Source: Diphasiastrum complanatum (taxonomy: Eukaryota; Streptophyta; Lycopodiopsida; Lycopodiales; Lycopodiaceae). From it: a DNA stretch of 64,000 nucleotides. Shown one piece after another: positions 22,650 through 35,902 of the stretch. A program made the translations under genes and the position numbers. The stretch covers positions 63,971,425 to 64,035,424 of the forward strand of contig CM055092.1 in the NCBI GenBank assembly GCA_029204225.1. Reading direction: 5' to 3'. Within the stretch, counting starts at the first letter, position 1. Every line of letters begins with the position of its first letter. The notes beneath the pieces are model-generated. The model had not been told where the DNA came from. It searched no databases and saw only the letters and a program-made list of their open reading frames with translations.

Positions 22650-24985
22650 GTTTGCCCCTTGACAATGGTTTTGTCAGAGTGTCAGCCAACATACTGTCTG
22701 TGTGACAGTAACTTAGTGCAACGTCTTCGTTCTGAACCTTCTCTCTCTCTGAGAAAATGAAGTTGAACCTCTATATGTTTGGTCCTTGTGTGAGTTCGTT
22801 GGTTCAATGACAGAGCTATACAACTCTAATTGTCGCACTGGAGTATGGTTGGACCAATTTGTGGGAATCTCAGGTCCTATATTAGGCTTCTAGGCCATAA
22901 AATCTCCTTCATTGCTGATGTAGCTGCGACATATTCTGATTCCATGGAGGATAATGAAATGCATTTTTGCTTCTTGCTATTCCATGAAATGGGTCCTCCT
23001 GCAAGAAAGCAAATGTAGCCAGAGGTGGATTTTCTGGCATCTACGTCTCCTACCTAGTCCTTATCAGAATAGGTAATCAATGAGAGTGCAGCTTTTGTAT
23101 TTCCGTTGTAACTCAAGGCATAGTGCTTTGAGGATTAAATGTACTTCAAAACTCTTTTAGAGCTTTCCAGTGTTGTAGGCCTAGATTGGACATGAATTGT
23201 GACAACATGCCTACAACATATGCTAGATCAGGTCGTGTGCAAATCATAGAGTACATGAGAGAATCTATGATAGACTGATAAGGGTAGTTGTGCATTTCTT
23301 GCTGATCTGCCTTTGTTCTGGGGACATGTCTTTGGATAGCTTGCATCCTGGATCCATAGGAGTGTCTATGGGCTTGCAATCCTCCATGCCATATCTTCGA
23401 AGTACATTAATTAGGTAGGATTGTTGGCTTATGGTGATCCTTATGCTCGCGTGATCTCTGTAAATCTCCATTCCAAGTAGATAATGGACTGGACCTAAAT
23501 CAGTCATCTCAAACTCTGAAAAGAGTAAGGACTTAGTTTCTTGCAGCAACTGATTTGAATTGTTGATGATTAGGAAATCATCAACGTATAGTGCTATTAT
23601 AACATAGCTTGGCCCCTTTGGGTTTAGATACACATTTGAATCTGTGGTGCAGTAGGTAAAGTTGCGCTACAACAGAAACGATTTATTCTATCATACCAGG
23701 CCCTTGGAGCTTGCTTTAGACTGTATAATGCTTTGTGCAATTTGCATAGTAGATGTTCCTTGCCTTGAGGGATATAACCCTCTGGTTGTTAGATGTAGAC
23801 ATCTTCTTGTATTTTTACTACTAGACTGAAGGTCTCAGTGTAGTCTACCCCATATACTTGTTCAAAGCCTTTAACCACCAGTCTAGCTTTCCATTTGGAT
23901 ATAGATCCATCTGGCTTAAGCTTCAGCTTAAAGACCCATTTAGAATCAATTGGCTTTACACCTATAGGAGGAATGACAAGACTCCAGGTCTTGTTCTTCA
24001 TTAGAGATTGATACTTAGCATCCATGGCAGCTTTTCATTTGTCTACATCGAGCATTGATAGTGCTTCTGCTATGGTGGCAGGTTCGTCATGACTGATGAA
24101 AGCCTGAGGGATGAAGCGGTCAGGCTATTGTCATTGTTTCACAGATCTTCGAACTGTAGGTGCTTGATCAGATGATTCTCCTTGGTGAATGACTGCGATC
24201 GTAGTATTTTGCAGTTGAACGATTGTGAGTCTAGGCCCATCGACGGTAAGTGGAGTCGTTGGGACGAACTTCGTTGCTTGAACAGTTGTAGGTCATAGCC
24301 TATCGCTGGCAGTCTCTTGTATTGGTTGCTTTTGTTTGAAATCGTAATATTTGTCTTCAAGGAAGACAACATCACGACTGACCGAGATCTGGCCCGTAAC
24401 CACCTCGTAAACACGATATGCCTTGTGTGAAGTTGAATAGCCGATGAAGATGCTTTTACAGCTTACTGGGTCTAGCTTCTTCCTCAGATCAGATGACACT
24501 TGTGCATAACAGAGACATCAGGTGTTTCAAACTTGGTTTGTAGTCGTAGTAGGCTTCAAACAGTGTCTTGGAATCAACCGCTTTAGTGCCAGAGTAATTT
24601 TGCAGATAGCAAGCCGTAGAGATAGCTTCCGCCCAAAAGGTTTGAGGCAAATGCAAATTTGCTATCATGGATTGTGCAGCTTCCAACAATGTGCAGATTT
24701 TCTGCCCTGCTACTCCATTCTGTTGTGGAGTATAGCTCGTAGTAAACTGGTGGTGCACGCACATGAAGATAGGTAGTCCTTCATCTCATTTGACAAGAAC
24801 TCTCCCCCTAAATCAGACCGTACGGCCTTGATCCTCTGACCAGTTTGATTTTCAGTGTATTGCTTGAAGTCTTTGAAGCAACGAAATGCTTTTGGCTGGT
24901 TCTTAATAAACTTTACACTGACAAATCGGGAGTAATAATAAATGAATGTGATAAAATACAGAGCTTGACCTAATGAAGGTACAAT
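22650..24985 (-). pseudogene. copia pol: integrase, RT, RNase H
   Basis: From right to left: integrase core (LGQALYFITFIYYYSRFVSV; VRSDLGGEF; NGVAGQK, where the usual E is replaced), integrase C-terminal region (DPVSCKSIFIGYSTSHKAYR; SRDVVFLEDKYYDF), RT (WSLVIPPIGVKPIDSKWVFK; LYVDDFLIINN; MEDCKPIDTPMDPGCKLSKD) and RNase H (STSGYICFLAGGPISWNSKK; SEYVAATSAMKEIMWLRSL; RTKHIEVQLHF). Frameshifts and stops recur, for example near 23790, 23640 and 23300. The copy cannot encode an active polyprotein. Its motifs differ from the first elements, so it is a separate copia group. Confidence 0.9.
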
Positions 24986-25930
<945 letters not shown>

Positions 25931-26079
25931 AAACAAAAAGCAAGCACCAACCTCAAATAATGATCTTCAAGCACTGATCTTGAAGCACCCTTAAGCACTC
26001 AAGCCCTCAAGCACTGATCGCCCTCAATCGCCTTCAATCGCTCCAAAGACACTCAAATCTGCAAAAATTAAAGTGAAAG

Positions 26080-26500
26080 AGAAGGCGCTGGATCGCGTGA
26101 ATTGGAAAGATTGAAACAGACGTCGGAATCCGACGGCCTCCAAACACGTCAGAATCCGACATATGTGCCCATTCAGGCCCGGACAAATGTGCCAGATCTC
26201 GTGGATAGGCTTTTTGGGCTGCACACGTGGATGTAAGATTCCGACGTCCGTCGAATTCCGACGTCCATGCCGGATCACACGTATTTTTTTAAAAAAATCT
26301 ATGACAGGTCATATCCACGTCTGACTCCGACGTGCCTTTAAAAAATTCGTTGCCGCCCATATTTCCCGATCGTCGGACTTTGATTTTCGGATTTTTTACT
26401 GGGACGTCGTATTTTGACGTGTCGGATTGCAACAGATTATGAAATTTTTGAGCATATGTCGGATGCCCACGTCGGAATCTGCACGATATGTTATTGTGGG
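26080..26500. repeat. clustered GTCGGA-type motifs, probable transposon subterminal repeats
   Basis: At least eight short related motifs occur in both orientations: GACGTCGGAATCCGAC (26119), CACGTCAGAATCCGAC (26144), ATTCCGACGTCC twice (26237-26270), ACTCCGACGTG (26323), CGTCGGACTTTG (26372), GACGTGTCGGATT (26416) and CACGTCGGAATC (26470). Many short direct and inverted copies near a terminus are the hallmark of CACTA (En/Spm) subterminal regions, where the element's DNA-binding protein acts. A CACTA transposase gene lies 3 kb away. Terminal CACTA inverted repeats were not found, so the link is inference. Confidence 0.6.
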
Positions 26501-26683
26501 GTCCTATTGGCGGTATTCTTACCATGCGTGTAAATAAATAAAAAGTCAAAGTTAGTAGAAATAATTGTGAGGGTCATGGCATCCTGCGTGCATAAGCCCA
26601 TGGCCCAAGGAGCACTTGTGAATAAATAATTTTGGCAATAAACTTGACTTTGGGCCATGTAGATAATAGTTGCAACTCAAGAT

Positions 26684-27233
26684 TTTGAGAAACGAGGTTC
26701 TACTCGGCTAGTCAAGGCAAAAGTTTGGAAAAAACTAGACAACATGGTAAAATATCTAAGAAAAGATCAATTTTCAAACACTGATGTACAAATGATACAG
26801 AAAACAATCAGTGAATTTGTGGATTTAGTTCAAAATCTATGGGGAGCAGATCACTTAACACATTACATGGTAAGATTTAGATGTAACACTATTGTGGACA
26901 AATATGTGCAACTAATTTAGATACTTATGATACTGATTTATATATTCTTTATATGAAATGCAGCACATAATACGACATCATTTGACATTCTTTGCAAGAA
27001 ATAGTGGAAGTCTCAGCATATGGTCATCACAAGGAATGACAAAATCTCATTGGCGAGCAAGAGCGGCTTTTCATAAAAGTATACAACATGGTGGGACCTA
27101 GCACAAAGAACAACTATATATTGCAACTTTCCAATGGTTTTACAGAAGAATGCAAATTCTTCATAATACAAAATTGACGAATTATAAAAACTTTCAAAAA
27201 GCATGCAAATTTATGCAAGCCATTATGCAATAG
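26684..27233 (+). pseudogene. intron-containing fragment of an unknown gene
   Basis: Exon A (26684-26869) encodes KKLDNMVKYLRKDQFSN, QKTISEFVDLVQNLWGADHL and ends THYM. A 94-bp intron (26870-26963) has GTAAG at its 5' end and TGCAG at its 3' end and keeps phase 0. Exon B (26964-27233) encodes HIIRHHLTFFARNSGSLSIW, SSQGMTKSHWRARAAFHKSI, QHGGT, a TAG at 27099-27101, then QLYIATFQWFYRRMQ to a final TAG at 27231-27233. I do not recognise the family. The pattern SxQGMxKSHxRAR...QHGG looks conserved and protein-like. The lone internal stop suggests recent loss, or a gene fragment captured by a transposon. Confidence 0.55.
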
Positions 27234-27325
27234 ACATACATAGATATTTATACAAGCCATTATGCAATAGACATACATAGATATTTATACAAGCCAATAC
27301 ACAATATACATAGATATTTTGTAAG
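27217..27325. repeat. 37-bp tandem repeat, about three copies
   Basis: AAGCCATTATGCAATAGACA and the next 17 bases start at 27217 and 27254, and a degraded copy starts at 27291. The array duplicates the stop region of the unknown exon B, so it arose from coding sequence. Confidence 0.9.
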
Positions 27326-27365
27326 TTAAATAAAAAATATTACAAAGTGTTGGAATCTCCAAAGT

Positions 27366-27506
27366 CTACTCTGTTTCTGACACTTCCTTTAATAATTTAG
27401 AGTCATGCAATAGCTTCCTTCTTTTGTATGGATCCAAGAGCTCATAACTCTCATACTTACTCAGATCAATATAGACAACATACAATGCGAAATGTGATGA
27501 TCTAGC
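27366..27506 (-). pseudogene. C-terminal fragment of an unknown protein
   Basis: The minus strand is open from the LTR edge at 27506 to a TAG at 27366-27368. It reads ARSSHFALYVVYIDLSKYES, then YELLDPYKRRKLLHDSK. The composition is protein-like, but I do not recognise it. The LTR beginning at 27507 cuts off the upstream part. It converges with the fragment at 26684-27233. Confidence 0.35.
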
Positions 27507-29269
<1,763 letters not shown>

Positions 29270-32200
29270 TCATAGATCATTCTCATCATTTTCGTCATCA
29301 CACAAGTCTCGACACTCATCTGAATCACTTTCTAGGTATAATCGTAAATTTTTGATTGTGTCTCTTTGATGATGTGAGTTACCCTCATATTCAATCTCCT
29401 CTTCTTCTAATTCTATCTCATCCAAATGTGGGGGCCTCAAATTACCCCCAATTTGGTCTTGTACGATCGTAGGAATCTCATCATTTTCATTTGTACCTTC
29501 TTCTCCCATCATTTCGACATCATTTGGAGTTTGGATGAGTGGTTCAGGTTCTTCCAAAATGTCGCCAAAATTGGGTCGTGGTTCGTTGTGTGTATCCAAT
29601 TCAACAATATCTTTTCCTTCAAACACGCGTCATTTTCTTGCATTAAGTTGGATCACATACCACCATCTTGGGTCTATTCGATCTGGATGGAATATAATTA
29701 AAAAAAATTAAGTTAGTCATATAAGATTAATACATAAATAATTGGATTGCGAATATTAGTGACATTGAAATTTTAGAGTCTCACTTGTTCGCAATGTCAT
29801 GGCAATACTAAAGTGTCATGAGAGTCCATCAATATACATTTTGTTGAGTCGATTTGAAAAAACTTTGAGTTATCATTTCTAATCGTGGCATTGCTTCCAG
29901 GATAGATGACCTTAAACCATTTTACATCAAAAATAAAGTATTTGTCGTTAGTCTCGTAATCGACTTCATAAATATGTTGCAATGTGCCGACATAGTCTAG
30001 GTCGTCCGAAATGACATTAGGGTCCCTCGCACTAAAACGACTCTCTTGTTGAAAGTTGGCCATTATACCACAATCATATGTACATCGCTCGTTGTCAACT
30101 CTCTCAACATGGTAATGATGTCCATATGCCCACATGGCAGTGTATGATGTATACTAAGACACACAAAAAAAAACAAATGTGTGTAATTAGAAATATTATT
30201 CATATATTGAGTAGTACAAAAACAATATTACACTAACCTTCCATCCACATCCGTGAACAAATCCCTATTCTAATTCGGTCACTTCTTCTCCGTTTTTAGA
30301 TGCTTTTAGCATCGTATTAAAAACCCATTCACGAGAGCATTTTGAAGGTAAAGGCTCCAAAGGTTCGTCGTTCTACAACGCCCTTCTTCTTCTTCGATTG
30401 ATATTTCTTCTTCGTTTCAATGCTATGTTTCTTTCCTTTTTGGCTTCTTCATACCTTGAAATCCACTTTTCCATTTGTCCACAATTATATAATATGAATG
30501 TGTCAATTTTCTCTTTTAATTAAGGTGAAAGTCTTTTTTGCGCACCATTTCCTTGTGGTACTTCACCCTTAACACGTTCACACCACATTTTTGGACTTGC
30601 AGGATGCAATTGTGAGATTATATCGGTGATATAAAACAAAGATTCCTGTACAGGCCAACTTTCTACAATGCTACCTTCTGGCCTTGCCTTTTGTCTCACA
30701 AAGCCCTTCAAAACTTTCATAAAGCGCTCAAGGTAGAACATCCATCTCGTGTGCACAGGTCCTACAATTGATACTTCTTCGACAAAATGCACTAGAAGAT
30801 GAACTTGTATATCCAAAAAGGAAGTTGGAAAATCTCTTTCCAACAAACATACCATTTCGATCATTTGGATTTTCATGGAATCCAATTCACTATTTCTTTT
30901 GAAGAAATCCACTTGCAAGATTGATAGTACATTAGGTTGTTTAACACATAAAAAAATTGAAATATCACATATGTATACAAGTGCTTAAAAAAATATTTAA
31001 ACCTAATCATTGATGACAAATTGTAAAGTGTATTTTGTACGTCATCATTGAAGAGACCTCGAATAGAAAGTGGAAGTATGAATTGCAACATCTTATGCCA
31101 ATCATGTGATTTCAATCCACTTAATTTACCATCTTTGGTAAAAGACTTGCATAAAGAATGTGCATAGCTTGTTGGAGTTCTCATTTGTTTTATGACATGT
31201 TTAACATATGAGAGTTGCTCTTTTGTAAGAATCCACGGCATGCTAGGTAGAATCTTATCTCCACCTTCGGTGTATTGAATCCAATAGGGTCTTTTCACAT
31301 CGGCCGCTTGTAGATCTTTACGAGCTGCGGAGTTGTCTTTTATGTCAATGATGTGGTTCCATAAGGATTCACCGACATTTTTGAATATATGCATAGGATC
31401 CAATAGATGGTTTATCAATAAATTCCTTCAATAGGGTAATTTATAAAAAATAGACAACCGTTTCATATCGTCAATGGATTCATTCCATGAAGAATTAACG
31501 TCGTGATGTTTAAGCCATTCACCATGCCATTCCGCTACTCCCATGCGTGGGGGTGGTGGTGGTGTAGTTAGAGTATTATCTCCTCGCCCTCCAAAAAAAC
31601 GTCTATTCAACCTTCAAAAAGGATGATCAGGCAGCAAGTATTTGCGAGGATTTTTGTACACCACTTTTTTTAACATATTTGTGCTATGTCAACCCTCCAA
31701 AAGTGGTCCACAAATATAACATGCGTTGTAACCCGATGTGGTTAAACCTGCATAGTTCATAAACCAAATTAAACATAAGCTTATTTAAATATACTCAAAC
31801 ATTAAACCCTAAAACGGATTAGATTCATTATATAGATACCTGAACATTCGCTTAAACCAGGGTAGTCATGCATCGTCCACATTAGAATTCCACGAACAAT
31901 GAAGTTCCGTTGTTGTAAAGGTCTCGAGATGTCGTAAGCGTGAATACCAATCCAAAGAATGCGCAATTCATCGACCAAAGGTGCAAGATACACATCCATG
32001 TTCTTGGCCTTGTACTTTCTTGGAATCAATAAAGCCAATAACAAGTGTCCCGTTTTAATACTCAACCATGGAGATATGTTATAATTAACGAGCACAACTG
32101 GCCATGTGGACCAAGTTGACGCTTGAATGCTAAAAGGATTTACGCCATCCATAGCAAGACCAAATCTCAAATTACGAGGTTCGTTTTTAAACTCGGGCCA

Positions 32201-33340
32201 TTGGTCTTCAATATGTTTCCATGCAGGTGAATCACTTGGTACTCGCATCACATCATCCGTAGATTGATTTTTGACATGCCAATCCATTAGTTGTGCCAAA
32301 TATTTACATCGAAATAAGCGTTGCAATCGTGGGATAATTGAAAAATGTCATAACACTTTTCATGGCACTTTATCCCCTTGTACGTCATCTCAAAAACGTG
32401 AAGCGTTACACATTGGACATTGAAGCTTTTTTGAATGCTCACCTCTATATAGAACATGGTCTTCTGGACATGCATGTATTGTGTCGTAATCCATTCCAAG
32501 CACGGTCATCATCTTTCGTGCTTCTTTTCGTGTTTTAGGTATCACATTTTCTTTCGGAAGTATTCGATGCAACAACCTAAAAAAAGAGCAATGTGAGTTG
32601 TTAGAAAAGAAAAAAAATTAACTTAATGTAAAGACGCTATAAAGTATAATAGTTGTGTTATGTGTTAAGTACCCGAATAAAGATGTCACGCTACGATCAC
32701 TCCATTTGTATATTGCTTGAAGGTTTAGAATAAATGATTGACGTAGCTAGTCTTGAAATGGATGCTCCAGGATATAGAGGAGTGTCTGCCTCCTTGCGCA
32801 ATAGAATCTCGTCTTCATCCATCTCAAATTGTTTGTGATTTCCGTTTTCATTAGAAAATGCATGCATATCATCATTCTCATTTGTTTCAAAGTAAGATTC
32901 AAACATGTTGTGCATTGCTTCATCGTGTTGCACCTCATCATCATAAACATTAGAATCAAGTTGATTATTCTCTTTTGCAATTGTGTTTGCCTCTTCAATT
33001 TGTTTCATTCTTTGTTTTCTCATGTCTATCAAAACTTGACGTTGATTGTAACTAAACACAGATGGATCAACTCCATGGAATGGCATTCGATGTATTGGCT
33101 ACACACATGAAACAAATTCCATAAGTGACATATATAGATTGACGAAGATTATAATAAAAAATAATCATATAAAATTAACAAATCTCAACGTCTTCCAAAT
33201 TTGATGGTTGACCTTCTTCTTTTCGTCCAAACTTCCACAAATGATTTTCAACAATGCATCTTTCACGCATCTTTTATCCATCACACTTGAGGCATGCGCA
33301 CCATATTTTATTTTGAAAATAATTTCTCTGTGAGAAACAA
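29270..33340 (-). pseudogene. CACTA (En/Spm) TNP2-type transposase gene, decayed
   Basis: Minus-strand exons give the standard plant TNP2 order. A Cys-rich N-terminus lies near 33300 (CACLKCDG then RCIVENHLWKFGR). An acidic linker (32697-33086) follows. Next is the TNP2/Transposase_21 region (32575-31802: IHACPEDHVLYRGE; LQCPMCNASRF; RFGLAMDGVNPFSIQASTWS; GILMWTMHDYPG), a middle region (31610-30980: NHLLDPMHIFKNVGESLWNH; GLKSHDWHKMLQFILPL), a DUF4218-like part (30918-30520: HFVEEVSIVGPVHTRWMF; RFMKVLKGFVRQKARPEGS), a DUF4216-like part (30135-29797: FIFDVKWFKVIYPG) and an acidic tail ending at 29270. Two splice junctions look plausible: GT near 33181 to AG near 33101, and GT near 32672 to AG near 32583. 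A stop in the N-terminus and frameshifts near 32340 and 32740 indicate an inactive copy. Confidence 0.9.
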
Positions 33341-33396
33341 AAATCAAGTACATGTCACTTTAGCACAATATTTTAACTTATAATAACAAAGTTTCT

Positions 33397-35902
33397 ATGA
33401 ACAAGAAAACATGCATGTTTATTACTTACCCACACCCAAAGCCAGTGATACCAGTATTACAACCACTAGCTGTTCGAGCGCAAATTGAAGGTCTTCTTCA
33501 ATTCAATCCATCAGTAATTCTTACTGATTTATGTTATGAGATGATCCGCAATTTGGGCAAAACAAAAGGACATATTTCCACAACCGTCCGCAATCAAGAG
33601 ATTGTTATCACAGAGGGGTTTTACTGTCGTGCCTTAGGATTGCCTATGGACGGCAGTATGCTAGTTACTAAACCAGATTTCATTGCGGAGAGCGGAGCTT
33701 TTCAAGAAGAGGCTTATCTTGAGAAACGGGGATACAAACTCTCTTACATAAGAGACCCCAATCTCAAGAGCTTCATTCGATTTGCTCTTGCTTCTATCTT
33801 TTTACCAGAGCAAGAGTGCACAATTTCAAATACCAATATGGGATACCTACTGAGAGCTTTAAATGAAAAACAGATTGCCTTTGGACAGATAGCTTTCAAG
33901 TAATTCTGTAAATTAATAAAAGAAATCAGTTCTCCAGGCTGGGTCAGCAGATGGGCATTTTGTGTATGCATGCTGGTGTGCTGACAGTGTAGGAGGATAT
34001 CAGGATTGCACTAGTACTACCAAAGCTAGCCCCATCAATTGAGGTGGAATCCCAGATGCAGACATCAAATGCAACCACCGGAGCAGCCACATCATCATCA
34101 TCATCATCAAGTCAAGGGAGCATGGTGAGGATGACTTCGCCATCATCCCAGTACACACCACTGTCCAACAAAGAAGGAAATAGTAATGTGAAAGAGGAGG
34201 CGGAGGACATTGTTGATCAGGAGCATAATCAGGCTGAAATGCCACAAGAGCCAGAACCACAAGGAGCAGAACAGCTTTTTGATGACCAACAGGGTAGCGA
34301 AAGCGACGTCAAGGAACCAATCCTCGATGCCGAGTTATATCAAAAGGTTTTTGGAACACTACTGCTAGATACTCGGGCAGCTATTCAGCATCTTGCTAGC
34401 ATGGAGAAGGTATCCAGAAAGCTGGGGTCCAAGTATGAAAGAGTCCGAGCAGACCTCATCCAACAAGATACAGAGCTGAGCGAAACAAAGGTTGAGTTGG
34501 CCTATAGAAATGAGGAGCTTGAAGCAGCCAATGCGGAGCTGAGCAGAAAAGATACAGAGCTTGAAGAAGTGAAAGGAAGGCAGGATGCCACGCTCGAAAT
34601 GTTGGAAGAAATGCAAGAGCAGTCCAACACCTTCGAAAGTGAGAACATACTACTTAAACAACAACTTCAGACCCTGCAGGCTTCTTTGCAGGAGGAGAGA
34701 CGAGTGCGAACTACTCTTCAGAGTAGCAATGTGGAGCTGAGCAATGAGTTCAGCAGTGCTTAGGAATCAATTGCCCAACTGCAAAATTCTGCAGAAATGT
34801 TAAAGAAAGGCAATCAAATATACAAGAAACAAGCCGAAGAGGTAATACTGTGGCGAATCAGCGCCGAAGTCACACTCGGTGCCTGCGTATCTCATGGCAG
34901 GTACCGAATTGATCCGGTAGCATGGAAGGGAATCCAGGAGAGGATGATCCAGACCTTCCAAATGCAATATTTGCAGCCACAGTTGATTGCTTATGAGAAG
35001 CTGAAGGAAGAATTAGAAGAGGCCAAATTCCAATCAGGCCAAATGCAGATTTCTGATGTGGAAGAACCAGCGCAAGGACAAGATCAGGAGACGCAGACAG
35101 ATGAGCCAGCACCAGTAATGTTAGAAAAGGCCATCCAAACGGATACCATCTGCAGGCAGATCCTGAGAGATCAAGAAACACAGATTGAAACCAAGGATGC
35201 TGCAGAGGTAAAGCTACTGAAGACCAACCTGAGGCGTTAAGCGTCATTCCATACCAAGCTCAGGCATCACCAAGTGGAGCAGCTGTAAAGAAAAACAAGA
35301 TTGTCTACTCACTACTAAGGTCAGAATTTCAGACATTTCATCAGGAACTAACATTTTTTATTCCACCTTTTTGTAGTCCAGAACTCCAATGGAGAATGGA
35401 TTACCTTTTTTTACCTAAACTTTTTGGTTACACGAAAGAACAATGGGAGAACCCTTGGACTTTTTCTAACATAAATACTTTATGGTCTAGACTAATTGTA
35501 CATCAAAAAGGAATCCTCGCCCTTGCCATTGTTCAGAACAAGTTCAATGTGCAAACTAACTATATTCATGTGGTCGCAGGATCCTTGTATATATACATCT
35601 TAGAATACCTAAGAACATTTGAAAATAATATTTTTCCAGCATTGGATGAGTATTTGAATAAGTTAGAATCAATTAACATTTTTGATGTGAAAGAAGTTGT
35701 TTCTAACTCTAAATCAGTTTCTTCCCGAGTTACTCATCAGATATTATTCCCTGATCTGTGGGAAATCTACACAGATTGGGAAACTAACTATTCTCGCTCT
35801 TCAGCAAGCTTGCAAGAGTTCACCATTTCAGACATGCTTTACGTTGGGGAAGGCCCTCGGGCGGGGGCCTTCCCTATACATTCACACCAGTTAAGAGAAT
35901 AG
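33397..35902 (+). pseudogene. decayed gene for a large unknown coiled-coil protein
   Basis: Four open segments follow one another and read as one interrupted protein of roughly 800 residues. Segment 1 (33397-33903) is globular: LTDLCYEMIRNLGKTKGH, ITEGFYCRALGLPMDG, SFIRFALASIFLPEQE. It reads through a TAA into KLIKEISSPGWVSRWAF, then shifts frame. Segment 2 (from 34044) has a Ser run, an acidic stretch, then coiled-coil heptads rich in Glu and Leu (RNEELEAANAELSRKDTELE). It passes a TAG (34761-34763) into segment 3 (to 35240). A one-base shift near 35228 leads into segment 4, open to 35902 (FFIPPFCSPELQWRMDYLFL; GYTKEQWENPWTF). I do not recognise the family. Transposon accessory protein or captured host gene are both possible. 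Confidence 0.6.
35847..35874. other. GC-rich 10-bp hairpin near the end of the unknown frame
   Basis: GGGAAGGCCC (35847-35856) pairs perfectly with GGGCCTTCCC (35865-35874) across an 8-base loop. It stands out in AT-rich DNA. It lies inside the reading frame (VGEGPRAGAFP), so it could simply be coding sequence. Confidence 0.6.

Noticed and set aside
27217-27325. CRISPR-like repeat array
   Set aside because: The 37-base copies are directly adjacent with no spacers, so this is a plain tandem duplication.
32829-33110. Plus-strand hydrophobic frame
   Set aside because: Antisense shadow of the acidic linker of the CACTA transposase.
35847-35874. GC-rich hairpin as a transcription terminator
   Set aside because: Intrinsic terminators are bacterial. 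This is plant nuclear DNA, the hairpin lies within a reading frame, and no T-run follows it directly.
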